Source: Sanguinoderma infundibulare (lineage: Eukaryota > Basidiomycota > Agaricomycetes > Polyporales > Polyporaceae). Taken from it: a stretch of DNA of 64,000 bases. Position numbers and translations under genes: made by a program. Numbering within the stretch: the stretch's first letter is position 1; each line of letters opens with the position of its first letter. Positions 45,548 through 56,100 of this stretch are shown here, in pieces. The stretch lies in contig JAVLRN010000001.1 in NCBI GenBank assembly GCA_032821775.1, forward strand, positions 4,464,001-4,528,000, written 5' to 3'. The notes under the pieces were generated by a model that saw only the letters and a program-made list of their open reading frames with translations, was not told where the DNA came from and did no database searches.

Positions 45548-46981
45548 ATGCCACCTCTGTCGTCCCTCACCAAGTGGCCTCATACCATGAACATGCACCT
45601 CCCATCTGACCAACCACTTCTGATGGCCCAATCACAGTGGCGTGAATGGGAGATGCCAAGACATTTAGCTTGGCATGAGGCTGAGCACCAGGTGAGTTTT
45701 TGTATTTCGATCCCACACCACGATCCTGAGTCGTCACCATCAGGATCCCGCCCTCCAGCCCCCATCCTGGATGAGGGGCGAGGTCAAGCTCTCGAACTGA
45801 GGCCGCATGACCCTCAGGTTGATGTGCTTGGTGCCCGCACATCCGGCCCACTCCTCGCCAGTCACCATCCCTTTGTTTGCTCGTGCATCAGCTTCATAGG
45901 TGTCCCCTTCTGGCCAACTGAATATAAACCTGCCTCATCTGCAACCACCCTCAATGCCCACCAATTCTCAGCTCCCGCTCTCTTTTCTGCCCCTCCCATC
46001 GTGATGTCCCATAGCATCAATTCTCCAATCTCAATCCTGTTCTTCCTCCAACCCTGGGCGAACCATCTTTTCAGCCCCATTGATGAAATCATGATTCTGG
46101 TCGACAGTGTCGCCAAAACTGTACTGGTAGGTTATTTGATATCATATGATTCACGCACCCATACTCATTACTTGCACAATACAGTTCACTGTCCCCACGG
46201 GTGACTTCGACGCCGCCTGCGGTCTGCCATCCATGTTCAATGACTGGATCCAGATGATCCAGGGTCTGACCATCAGCGTGACTGGCATCACTGAGGAAGA
46301 GTGTGAGCTCCTCCTCCATTTCATCCTGAGGTACCACGCCTTTTATGCCAGCCGCGATGACATCCCCGCTAGCATGTACTACGAGTTTGTAGGTGAGCTT
46401 GTCGCCGAGACACTCACACTCCAACAGCCTGAGTCAGCTGCATACATTCTCAAGACTGTGGTCGAGTGGCTCCTTGGCAGCCTTCCCGGCATATGTCATT
46501 TTTTTTTCATATTGCCGTTTGCACCCCATTAACGCCATCCCCGCCATAGGACATGTTCGACAACCCTAACATTCCCCCCATCACATACGTTGATCCTGAA
46601 CCAAATCCCCCCATGCTCGAGCCTGTTGTTGCATCTGTGGATGCCCATCCCCAATGTTTGTCCAGCATTTTTTCTGCACCTATCTACAGTATACTGACCA
46701 CCTTGTCTCTACCTACAGTGTCTCCCACCTGGGCCCTCATTGAGATGTGCGCCAGGTTGGTCCCGGCGCGGGCCGCTTACATTCCTCATCCTACTACAAA
46801 CACTATGCCCCTCCCGACGACCCGCTGGATTGCTCAACTGGTGCAGCCGACATCCGTTTCAGTTGAGCGATCAGGTCTTCTCATTCTCCCAACTGGTAGT
46901 GAGTGTGAATGTACAGATGGGTATGGAACAGATGAGAGTATGCCTAGCTTACAATCACACATGTCGGATGATGAGTTGTAG
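45548..46981 (+). CDS. Putative accessory protein of the hAT element
   Basis: I do not recognise this protein. Frame one (45548-46126, ending DSVAKTVL) can be spliced by gtaggt..acag to 46185, continuing FTVPTGDFDAACGLPSMFND, ITEEECELLLHFILRYHAFY and AAYILKTVVEWLLGSLPG. A further frame (46553-46981) starts MFDNPNIPPITYVDPE and ends SLQSHMSDDEL. The middle segment looks like a folded helical domain; the outer ones are Pro/Ser-rich. It is encoded opposite the transposase inside the element. The exon structure after 46494 is unresolved. Confidence 0.4.
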
Positions 46982-47217
46982 ACCCGTGTTGTAATCTGAG
47001 TGGGTATTTTGTGTGAATTATATACAAAAAAGCCGCCTATGGCTTGCGGGTCTTGCGGGTATCCACGGGTTTCTACAAAAATGAAGAAAGCTCTACCCGG
47101 ATCCGCAGGATACCCATTATGCGGGTAACCCGCACCCAGAAGACCCGCACCCGCAGGTTTTTTTACGGGTCCGGGTCGGGTTACCTGCCAAATAACCCGG
47201 ACCCGTGTTCAGCCTTA

Positions 47218-47225
47218 GAGATGAC
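47218..47225. repeat. Target-site duplication of the hAT element, right
   Basis: GAGATGAC directly after the right end, identical to 41182-41189. Confidence 0.95.
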
Positions 47226-47409
47226 GGAAAATGCGAGATGTAGGCAACATGTGTGATTGCGCCCAAAATAGCAATGGAGACGCCCATCGTATCATAAACC
47301 ACAATCGATTTGAATTTGTCGACCACAAGTTGCAACTACTCCTTTCCACAACGCTTTACCACCTCAAAATCAGCTAGGAATAGCGTTGAAGGTTCCCATC
47401 TACCCAGCC

Positions 47410-49044
47410 ATGGCGGGAAATACGCCAATGATGCAGACTTCCGCAGCGCAGGCGGATGAACGGAGGGTGAGTCCATCGTGGGTTTGAATACAAAGTGTTG
47501 CCGGACTGCTTATGGATATGCAGTCGCCGTCTGTCCCAGTTCTCCCCGGTGACATCGTAGAACAAGTGTGCAAGCATGCCTTTGCCAGGCCCCCACTGCA
47601 CCGATACGACATGTCCCTGTCCCGCGTTCCTCGCAGCTAATGGTGCTACGAACTGCGCTTCCGAAAGGGCCTCGCGCTCGTTTCCAGGCTCTGGTGGGAA
47701 TACGCTACTCGGGGCCTCTACAAGCACGTTGTCATCCGTCGATTTGGCCAGATCCCCGCTCTCGCCCGCACCCTCTCTTCCAACGACGCCGGATTCGACT
47801 TCGGCGCTCTCATACGGAGGATCGTTCTCTACGAGTGCGTTGTCTTCAAGCCCTGTGTCGACGTCGTGTCTGCGGATCTCCGGTCCATCCTCGAGCGATG
47901 CACCCGCCTCGAGCAGTTCTCGTTTCATCCCTCCTACCTGAAAGGGGATACGCACGACCCACATATTCTATTCCATACCCTTTCAGGCAATACCCCTTCG
48001 ACGCTCCGCAAACTGGATCTACTCGTCAATGCCGAAGACTACAGAGAGATGGTTGTTACCCTCCATGGTCTCCTCACCGCCTCCCCTTCCCTCTTCGCCC
48101 TTAGTCTGGGTGACATCGGCCACCACCGTGGTCATCCGAGCCTCCCAGCGGTATGCTTACCTTTTCTGGAAGAACTGTACCTCAATTTCTCCGAGTCCAA
48201 CGCTCCATACGCCGCCCAGTGGCTCTGGGAGCTTCCGAGACTCAGATCGCTCACCGTCATCGGCTCCAGGGGGCTCCCTGTGGATATTCTGGAGAAGCAC
48301 GGGCGTCATGTGATATACCTGCATGTTCCCTTTTATCCAGAATCCCCCGCCGAGCTTGATGCACTTTCACGAGTACTATGCCCCGCCTTGCAGCATCTCA
48401 TCTGCCATTCCGTGCCATGGCCAGGATGCTTTCCCTGCTCCGTGGGTCCCTTCGAAAGACTCCGTTATGTCGACTTGTATTCTCGGTACACTCGGGGCTC
48501 GGGTATCGCCTTGGACATCTCAAGGCCGGATGTGAACGCCGATTTTGTTCAAACCTTTCGGTCGCACTACGCTCCGGCATTAGAGCGCTTGCGGACGTTG
48601 TACTGCAGCCGCCAGTGCGACCTTCCAGTGGTCTGCCACCCTTCCTTTGTTGCGGGAGAGGATGAGACGAGATTTGTCTGCATCCGCGATGAATGGTTTG
48701 TTCAGACGGCCCGTCGCGTTGTCCCTTTCCGGGATTGGCAGGAAGATCTCCAGGAGTATTCGGAGGGCCAGTCTGGCGACTACGAGCCAGACGACGACGA
48801 TGAAGACAGGACGTCGTGGGTGTCAGAAGACTCGGAGTCGGATTCCGAGCGCGGTGTGGACTCTGAGGATGGTGAATGGGAGCATATGCACGAAGGGCTG
48901 GTGCCATTTGGATGGACCGCCATCGTCGACGGGCAGCAGCGGAGTCGGGAGGAGATCCTAGACGGGTTCCAGAGGGGTCAAGAACAGGGCGACTTGGACG
49001 ATCAAGAAGATTCCGATAGCGATGTCATTATCGATGTACTGTGA
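47410..49044 (+). pseudogene. F-box/LRR-like gene B, copy 3, early nonsense codon
   Basis: Exon 1 is 47410-47466 (MAGNTPMMQTSAAQ..) and exon 2 is 47524-49044, for 526 codons in one frame including the terminal stop. In-frame TAA at 47638-47640 (codon 58) lies where copy 1 has AAA in SKWCHEL. After that stop the frame is open to the end: LALVSRLWWEYATRGLYKHV, LRSLTVIGSRGLPVDIL, VCIRDEWFVQTARRVVPF, then the acidic tail to SDSDVIIDVL. A downstream Met at 47866 could give 392 aa without the F-box. Apart from the one stop it looks well preserved. Confidence 0.8.
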
Positions 49045-49189
49045 TATTTACAGTGTCGACCAGAACTGGATTAATATGAATTGCAGTCGTACCTCTGGCC
49101 GGAGACTTTGTACGAACGCAAACATGTTGTACTACCCTAGGGCGAAAATGACGCGCGAACCACATTATATACTCCACGGCCCAAATGGG

Positions 49190-49690
49190 CGACACAGGTC
49201 AGCAATTCAAACCTGAACTCGGCCTCACTTGCACTACAAACCTCCGCGATGTCCGCGAACCGCTCGCGTCGGAAAGCCAGACTCACATGCCGTCGAAGCC
49301 TGGGATGTAGAGAGACGACGCAAGGGAGAGCGAGAATGGCGGAGAGTTCGTCTAGGGACTGGACCAAGCTGACGTAGAGCGGCGTTGCGGAGGACGGGTG
49401 CGCTAAGCACCGAAAGCTGGTGAAGACGTACGAGAAGGTGCGTATGGAGTCCTCCGGAACTTGAAGCAGTGGCAGTCAGCTTGACAGCGTTTCCTCCGTG
49501 CACGGAGGTATCATGAACAGGGTGATGTTGCGGAGCAGAGCGCGGAGGGGCGGGCATGTCTCCATCAAGCACACGAAGAGTGTAGTCCAGCTAGTGCGGC
49601 CGCCGAGCTGCGCTACGCTGTGAAGGACCAGACAGATAGATCTCTTGTAGAGAGCCACTTGAGCTGGTTTCGTGCAACCACGGCACACGA
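49190..49690 (-). pseudogene. F-box/LRR-like gene A, copy 3, internally deleted
   Basis: Frames read ALYKRSICLVLHSVAQLGG, ALLRNITLFMIPPCTEET, then SLDELSAILALPCVV in another frame. The next preserved piece is ERFADIAEVCSASEAEFRFE, so the middle (about 120 codons present in copy 1, from TLEYTT to beyond PPTLEVLE) is deleted. It is convergent with gene B. Confidence 0.65.
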
Positions 49691-50034
49691 GGGGTCTTCA
49701 AATTCCAGGCTGTCGTGTTCAAATACGTGGAGCAGGACCGCGCATGGCCCACGTCTGCCCGAGACCCGGCGTGCCACTTTCCAAGCAGCGCGTTGGACAG
49801 TGCGTTTCCTGCGGGACTTTAGTCCTGGCGCAAGGGCGGAGGAATGGAAGAACTCACATTCAAGCTGTTATACGACGACAACTGTGGGATGAATACGGTT
49901 GGGAACAAGGTTACAGGGATCGATGTCTAGAATGCATTCCAGGAAATAAACCACAATGCGCGCAGGGAACCCGAGCGTCCAGGAAGAGGTAACACAATCA
50001 AAGGTTCAAAATGCAAATACAACCCTCGCGAATA

Positions 50035-50126
50035 CTCTCTGTCGGGGAGTCGAACCCCGCTTTCGCGCGTCCTTCGGGAGAAAGCCCCATGACAGGCGCG
50101 TGTACTATCCGATATACTAACAGAGA
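50035..50126 (-). tRNA. tRNA-Asp (GTC) with a 20-nt intron
   Basis: Read on the minus strand from 50126: acceptor TCTCTGT pairs perfectly with ACAGAGA, discriminator G. The D arm is GTAT/GTAC with loop ATCGGATA, the anticodon stem is CGCGC/GCGCG, and the loop is C-T-GTC-A-C after removing the intron (tggggctttctcccgaagga) placed after position 37. The variable loop is AAAG and the T stem is CGGGG/CCCCG with loop TTCGACT. U1-A72 and G73 fit tRNA-Asp identity. A degenerate copy lies at 10475. Confidence 0.92.
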
Positions 50127-50223
50127 GTTGCTTTACCTCTATCGACAGCCTTCCTTACACAATTCACTGACCTTCATTCCCGCATTGCTTCTGGCGTCGA
50201 TCTTTCTGGAGTTCATTGGACTC

Positions 50224-51033
50224 ATGCTGCAGGCTGTCACCTCGCGCCCCCTTCTGTCAGTATCTCGCCCAATCGCAGCCCGGTCTTTCCGTGCGTGCTT
50301 GGCCAGGAAACCCTTGCTGTTTCTGCAAATCCCAAACCATCTCCAGCGACGTCGAACGATGAGCACCAACACCCACCCGTCGCTCACCCCCGTATCCACC
50401 TCCAGTGAGCCCAACCTTTTGTGGTCGCGTTCGGGGACAAATCTGAGCTCACACTGGGATACGTTTTACGCTCTGTGCAGACGCGCCTGCCGCGGTGGGC
50501 CCGTACAATCAGGCGATCAAGGTCGGCAGCCTGCTCTTCTGCTCGGGCTCTCTTGGCTTGAACCCATCCACCGGCAAGCTGGTCAGTGATCGCGAAGCAT
50601 CCAACGAATCAATTTCAGCTGACGAGCGATCGCGACCAAGGTTGACGGCGGCGTGGAGGCTCAAGCGAGGAAGGCTCTGGAGAACCTCAAGGCGATCGTG
50701 GAGGCGGGCGGAGGGGAACTGGGCAAGGTTGTGAAGACCACCGTGCGTGCTTTTATCTTCCGTCATGTTGCCCCCTGTATGCTGGTCGGATGGACGGATG
50801 TTGAATGCGGATGCGTTGCTGGCAGGTGTTCTTGCACAACATGGACGACTTCAAACCCGTGAACGCGATCTACGCCGAGTTCTTTGGGAACCACAAGCCC
50901 GCGCGTTCTGCGGTCCAGGTCGCGCGGCTGCCTCTCGATGCGCTGTTCGAAATCGAGGCTATCGTCAGGTCGGTGTCAAATGCTGGGATGCGGATGTGCG
51001 CGGCGTGCTAATTGAAACTATAGTCTCGCGTAA
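50224..51033 (+). CDS. MMF1: RidA/YjgF/UK114 family protein (Mmf1/Hmf1-like)
   Basis: Enamine/imine deaminase that removes reactive 2-aminoacrylate-type intermediates; the yeast mitochondrial form is Mmf1. Exons are 50224-50404, 50481-50581, 50641-50742, 50826-50968 and 51024-51033. Phases agree and give 178 aa. The first 45 residues ([20 protein letters not shown] onward) are Arg/Ser-rich without acidic residues, a typical mitochondrial presequence. A second Met at 50359 ([11 protein letters not shown]) would give a cytosolic form. The domain is complete: [58 protein letters not shown], and [20 protein letters not shown] with the conserved Arg. The last exon is 10 nt. Confidence 0.93.
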
Positions 51034-52164
51034 ATGAGCACGGGTGAAGAAAAGGTGCTACAGAAGTATAAAACGTCGCTTGTCGTCGTGCTGGATATTA
51101 TGTACCGTTACGAGCTTGAGGCGCATCTGCCATCCTCGATCCGTTCCTCGATCCTCCCCTCTGCAAACCCAGCTACTGATTCCGAGCTGGCAAGACGGCC
51201 AGGGGGGAACCGTTCGCGGATCCGCAGCTGGAAGGCGAGCTGAGGCAGGATGACGAGCGTGGATGTCGAGGTGAGTTCCTAGCGATGTGATTCGGGTTAT
51301 TGGGCGCTGCGTTTGCGTATCTTGCAACCTGGTGAGGCTATGTGACTTAAGCGGTCTGTTGTGTTGTGGCGCGATGCTGCTGTGGTTGTCGATGGCTATA
51401 TGGACGTTTGTTTCTTGGGCTTTGGTTATGAGGGTTGGTGAAAATCTCGTTTACTAGCCGTGAGTTTCCAGATGTCCAGCCTCGACTCGAATCGCTGGCG
51501 GCAGCGTCGAATGCAGTGTGCCGATTCTTCTGGAGTGTATGCAGAGTCATTTGTGCCGTTGCGGCCGTGGGAAGGCCGACGACTCGCTTGGAACCGGGCT
51601 AATCGTGACGCAGCTGCTGGCCATGGTTCCAGACGATGCTTTGGAAGAGCTTGCTCCGGTTCAGACCTTGGGCGTATCCCATGTTGGGCGTGGGGGTCTT
51701 GGGGAGGCTGGACGGACCCGAGGGAAAGCGTCCCGACGTGGTCGTTGCAAAGTCTACTTGCACAGTGTTGGAATGTTCAATTCCAGCTTGATCTGGCGCA
51801 AGGCTTGGTATGGCAAAGACTAAACCGGTCGGACAATCGAGGAGTAATGTGAGCATAAGGAACTGTATAGCACAATTCATACGTACCTAGACACGTACAG
51901 TACTTCGAAAAGTATGCATTCAGAGTGGCCCAGTGCTAACCTGGCGCTGTCGAGTGCAATCCTTATGATTATGTACGGGAGTAGGACATGGTTCATAGAA
52001 AACATTAGTATCCAAGGGCGAGAGAAGCTCGAAACCGCGGTTGAAGCTTCAGAAGTTTGAAGTTTGAACATGTCGTGAACTCGGAGGAAGATGCGGTTCA
52101 AATGATGACGTCATCATATATGTGCCATCGTCAGACGCCCAGTCGGAGAGCAACAGCGACGACG
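51034..52164. other. No recognisable gene
   Basis: Short frames on both strands without motifs. The first part should be the RidA 3' UTR. Confidence 0.45.
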
Positions 52165-52890
52165 ACGTCCCAGAACATCCCCTACCCTCTCCTTCGACCA
52201 CGACGAGGCCGACCTCCATCGACTTGATTCTTCCAGCCCTAGGCAACAATGCACTGCTTACCTGAATCTATGTATGCTGGAGCAAATTTTCAAACACTTG
52301 ATCCGGGCGACCCCACGCATCTGCCAGGTTGAAAACTACAGGTGCGCCGTTCTGCTAGTAGCCCGTGATGGCAATCATCGTTCCAATGAGGCATGCTGCG
52401 CCAGACGACAACGACGCGCCAGCAGTCAGTGATTCTCACACGCAGCTCTAAGATGCACAAGGGCGCGCGCCGGAGAGGTGAGTATATGCATATTGCTGTG
52501 TGCTCGACAGCGATATCGTCTCACCTCGCGAAAGTTGCCCTATTCAGAAACGTCTAACCTTCCGTAAAGCACGACAACCGGGCCAGGCGGTGCTGCGCCC
52601 TTCTGCTTCCCTATCCGACCACGGCCCATCCATTCGTCCCGAAGCCCAACGGTTCCTGAGTATGTTCCCAATCAGGTTTGACGTGGACACTTCCAGGTAT
52701 ATGCCTCGCAGCAGTGGGCCGAGTCGGATGCTAGTGGCGCGCATAGACGGTGATGATGGGTTTGAAAATTCGCTCGAGCATATAGATTCTGGTAAGCAGT
52801 GCATTGTTGCCTAGGGCGAAAAGAATAAAGCTGATGGAGGTCGGCCTGGTCATGGTCGATCAAGAGGGTAGGGGATGTCCTTGTCGACAA
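52165..52890. repeat. Inverted duplication with ~145-bp arms
   Basis: The left arm (about 52165-52310) holds ccctaggcaacaatgcac and tgcttacctgaatctatg. The right arm (about 52735-52890) is its reverse complement with some mismatches. The spacer is about 425 bp. The arms also share catcccctaccctct and ggccgacctccatc. Confidence 0.8.
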
Positions 52891-52945
52891 GCCAGGCGGT
52901 CTGCGTGTACTTTGTAGGGCCTTTTCATTTCGTCATATCATGCAT

Positions 52946-53152
52946 TTAGCGCGTCTTCCTTCCTACAGCGATGGATACGGCCATGGTCATCAATTGCGAT
53001 CCAACGAGGTTAGCGGCGCCAGACCATTGCATTCCTGCGAGGAACGTGGTGAGTACACCGTGGAGTGTGTTATCAGAAACTAGACCGCCACCTTGACTAG
53101 ACCGCCGTTTCTCGAAGGTATCAGCTGCGGCTGAAAGGCTCCGACTCGACAT
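52946..53152 (-). other. Possible exon remnant
   Basis: A minus-strand frame ends TTFLAGMQWSGAANLVGSQL..VGRKTR. It looks like real protein sequence but I cannot name a family, and no further exons can be attached. Confidence 0.2.
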
Positions 53153-53159
53153 ACTTAGT

Positions 53160-56100
53160 TCCTATGTAAGTTGGCAGTAGCTTCCATCCATGCTATCTCC
53201 GGCGAACTAAAGTTGAATCCGCGTCATTCCAGGTTCGTATAGCCGTTTCAGTCAATACTGTTCCTCATACGCCGCCGCCTGGGGTCCTGATCATCGCTCA
53301 CTATTTAGGAGCTCCGTGTGCAACCCGCGGCGCACCGATCTTGCGGCACTAGGTGAAGGCGAAGAAAACAGAGTCGTCCTCTGCGATGGAGTCGGCCTCC
53401 CGAGGATGTGCCCTCAGCCCACCTTTTCCCCGGTGCCTCCGGCGCGCGGCGCGCTCATCTGCCAACCTCAGTTTTTGACAAATGAAAACCGGCTTCTCCA
53501 TCCAGTGTGCCTGGCCGTCACTGACGCAACCGTTTGTCGGTGAGTTCTGCGAACAACTGAAGATTGTTTGGCAGACGACACTGATCTCGCTGGCTCACGA
53601 TACCGCCGCTCGCTCAGGGGCTTGCCGCTCCACCTGCCCAATCCAACGTCCACTGTGGCCGCCGTATTCGCTGCGCATCAGCAACGAGTCCCTTCATGTC
53701 GTGCGGACGAGCAACAGACCCGCATTTCCATCGCTTTCCCCACACACAAGTCCCACTTCTATCCTCTCATCTGCGATGGCTCGCCGAAGCAGCGTTCCGC
53801 GCAGGCGGGGTGGAGGCTGACTGGAGGAAGCAGACGGTGCGCCGGACGGTGCTTCTCACCACGTCACCCTCTGGTTTGCTCACAATGCCATACTGGGCGC
53901 GAAGCTCCACCCCCGGACCACGATTAGTCTTGCCCGTCAGCACCGCACGGGCTCGGCCGGGCGCGCGCCCGGGTGTGGTCCGTGTCCACCTTCTCCACCC
54001 TGCTGACGGGCGGCCGTCCGTTCTTCCTCTTCCTCTTCCCCTTCTCATCATCGCATCGCACCCATCCATCTTCTCCGTCATCGATTCCTGTCCTTCGCCT
54101 TTCAATCCCAATAATAAGCTCGTGCACATCCCTCCCCACGCTTTGACATGGACGGTGCCAATTGGCAATTCGCTGGCAGAATCCCTGCGTCGGCGGGCGT
54201 TGCTGTGGCTCCGCCCCAAGGATCTATCGCGCAGGCGGCACGGGGCTCCCCACGACCATGTGGGGCTTGGACCGGAGTTTCCTCTTCCGAACCACAAGGT
54301 TAATAGGATCCTTGGAACGGTGACGTGCAGGGTGCCTATGCGTAAGGCCTCGTACGTACCCATGGCGTTAAATACTGCGCGCGCGCGCGCGTCCGAGTCG
54401 ACGGGCTGGGAAGGAGCTACTTACTCGAGACAAGAGCACACGGCGGAGCGCATCCAGGGTCCCGGAACTATATGCGGCCGTCTCTGGCCGCCTGCTTGTG
54501 GTCGTTTCAGCCTTCATTTGCCGGGCGACTGGCTGGCAAGCCGTGGCTAAGTTAGCAGACTTCTGTGGCGGGAGCGGCGGCCTACCACGGATCGCGCGGT
54601 CAGAGTCGCGCCGTGCATCAGACGTTCCAGCACTGAATTTCGCGCGTCGTCGTCGTCGTGTGGGGAATGCATGTGCTCGGCATGCGCGGCGTACGCAGGT
54701 TGGCCACCGCTCAAGTAATTGCGCTGGCACTGCGTGCATGTGGTTCGCTCAGGGTTCGCCAGGCGCGCACACCCTTCGATACCTGTGCGGGTAAGCGTAC
54801 ATCCTATCTTACACAGAACGAACGGATGGGATGAACTGAATCTCAATCTCTTGCGATTCTGCCAGGTTCCCGACTTCCAAGACCTCGTCTACTTATCTGC
54901 TGTCGACCTTCTTCATGCACGCTCTCGCTCGGCGTCGTATGTGCGGGGTGGGAGGGCCGCTTCTGATTCCGATTCAGATGGTGCGAGCCTCAGCGAGTCT
55001 CGAGCGTCCCATGCTCCTTCCGCTTTGGTGTCTACGTTTCCCTCGCGCGGTGGAGGCGAAGGTTCGCGAGGAATCTCCTATTGGCGAATGGGAGGCGTCT
55101 GGGGCCTGGGCATTATGGCATCCCGAGGGCATGTGAATGCCGTGCGTTTTGAGTTGGAGATTGGACGTCCTTCCTGAGATCGCACTCGTGGGCAATGCTG
55201 CCTGTACGTACAAAGAAGGCTCTGGAGAACGGGAACGGAAGAACCACAGAACCAAGAACCAAGGACAGCGGTGCGTAGTCGAGGACCAGGACCGCAGCGA
55301 GCGAGCTGAGCTGACTGGCCGGCTAACTCTCAGGATATGGAAGCAATGTGCAGCTCGGCTCACCTTGGAGAGTGGACTGCGTCCTTCGACCTGCCCGCGA
55401 GCTCTGTAGCAGCAGCGCGTCGTTCCCGCTCATGTAGGAATAGGAGGGACAACACTGGCATTCGTGGGAAGGCGAACATGAACATTCTCGCCGCATCCTG
55501 TCAAAAGGGGAGATGGCCGCACTCGCGACGTCGACGTCAAGACAGGGAGAACTTCAAACTGTCTCTGTTTCATTGGCTTCTCGCTCGGGCAGAGTTGAGT
55601 TACGCCAAGCCGGCCTCCGTTCCCCGCGCGCGACGATTCACGAACCTGCCCCGTGCGAGAGGGAGTCTCATGCCGGGAATGGCTACGCCGGCGGGCTCCC
55701 AGGCGCACTGTTAATGTCAATGAAGCTGCCAGGGCGCACCCTGCGCGTAATGTACCTCCTGGACAGCCACATAACACCCCGTGCGTATAGCTCAATAGAC
55801 ACTGCTCTCAGTGCATCAGGGGATGACATCAGGAATCACAGAAGCCTCTCGTCCCATCGTCCGTCTCTGTGATGCGGACCATCAGCCTCAAGATAAGTGC
55901 TCAGGGTATGGCCTATAGGTGCGCGCGCCGTGATGCTGGGCTCTGTTTCTTAGCTTTTGCTCCACGACTCTCCGCGGGAGGCAGGGCTGGCCGCGGGCGC
56001 GTTGTGACGCGCACCGCGTATGATGACGTCGATTATGCTCAGATGCGCACCACCAAGAGATCCCTCGTGTCTGTGATGGTGGCAATGAGCTCAAGCTCAC

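Larger units (their letters stand above)
41190..47217. mobile_element. hAT-superfamily DNA transposon, 6,028 bp
   Basis: A complete element: 18-bp perfect terminal inverted repeats (TAAGGCTGAACACGGGTC at 41190-41207 and its complement at 47200-47217), an 8-bp target-site duplication GAGATGAC, and GC-rich subterminal repeats of the CCCGCGGGT type at both ends. It holds a hAT transposase on the minus strand and additional open frames on the plus strand. It inserted about 190 bp after the ISWI stop codon. The intact duplication means little time has passed since insertion. Confidence 0.95.
47410..50126. repeat. Duplicated block, copy 3 (inverted relative to 10475-13258)
   Basis: The order is gene B (+), gene A (-), tRNA-Asp (-), the exact inversion of copy 1. 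Similarity extends through the B-A spacer and through the upstream part of gene A to the tRNA. The copies lie about 34 kb apart. Confidence 0.85.

Noticed and set aside
53696..54550. 284-codon plus-strand ORF
   Set aside because: High GC lengthens random frames here; there is no domain, no stable hydrophobic pattern and a compositional break half way.
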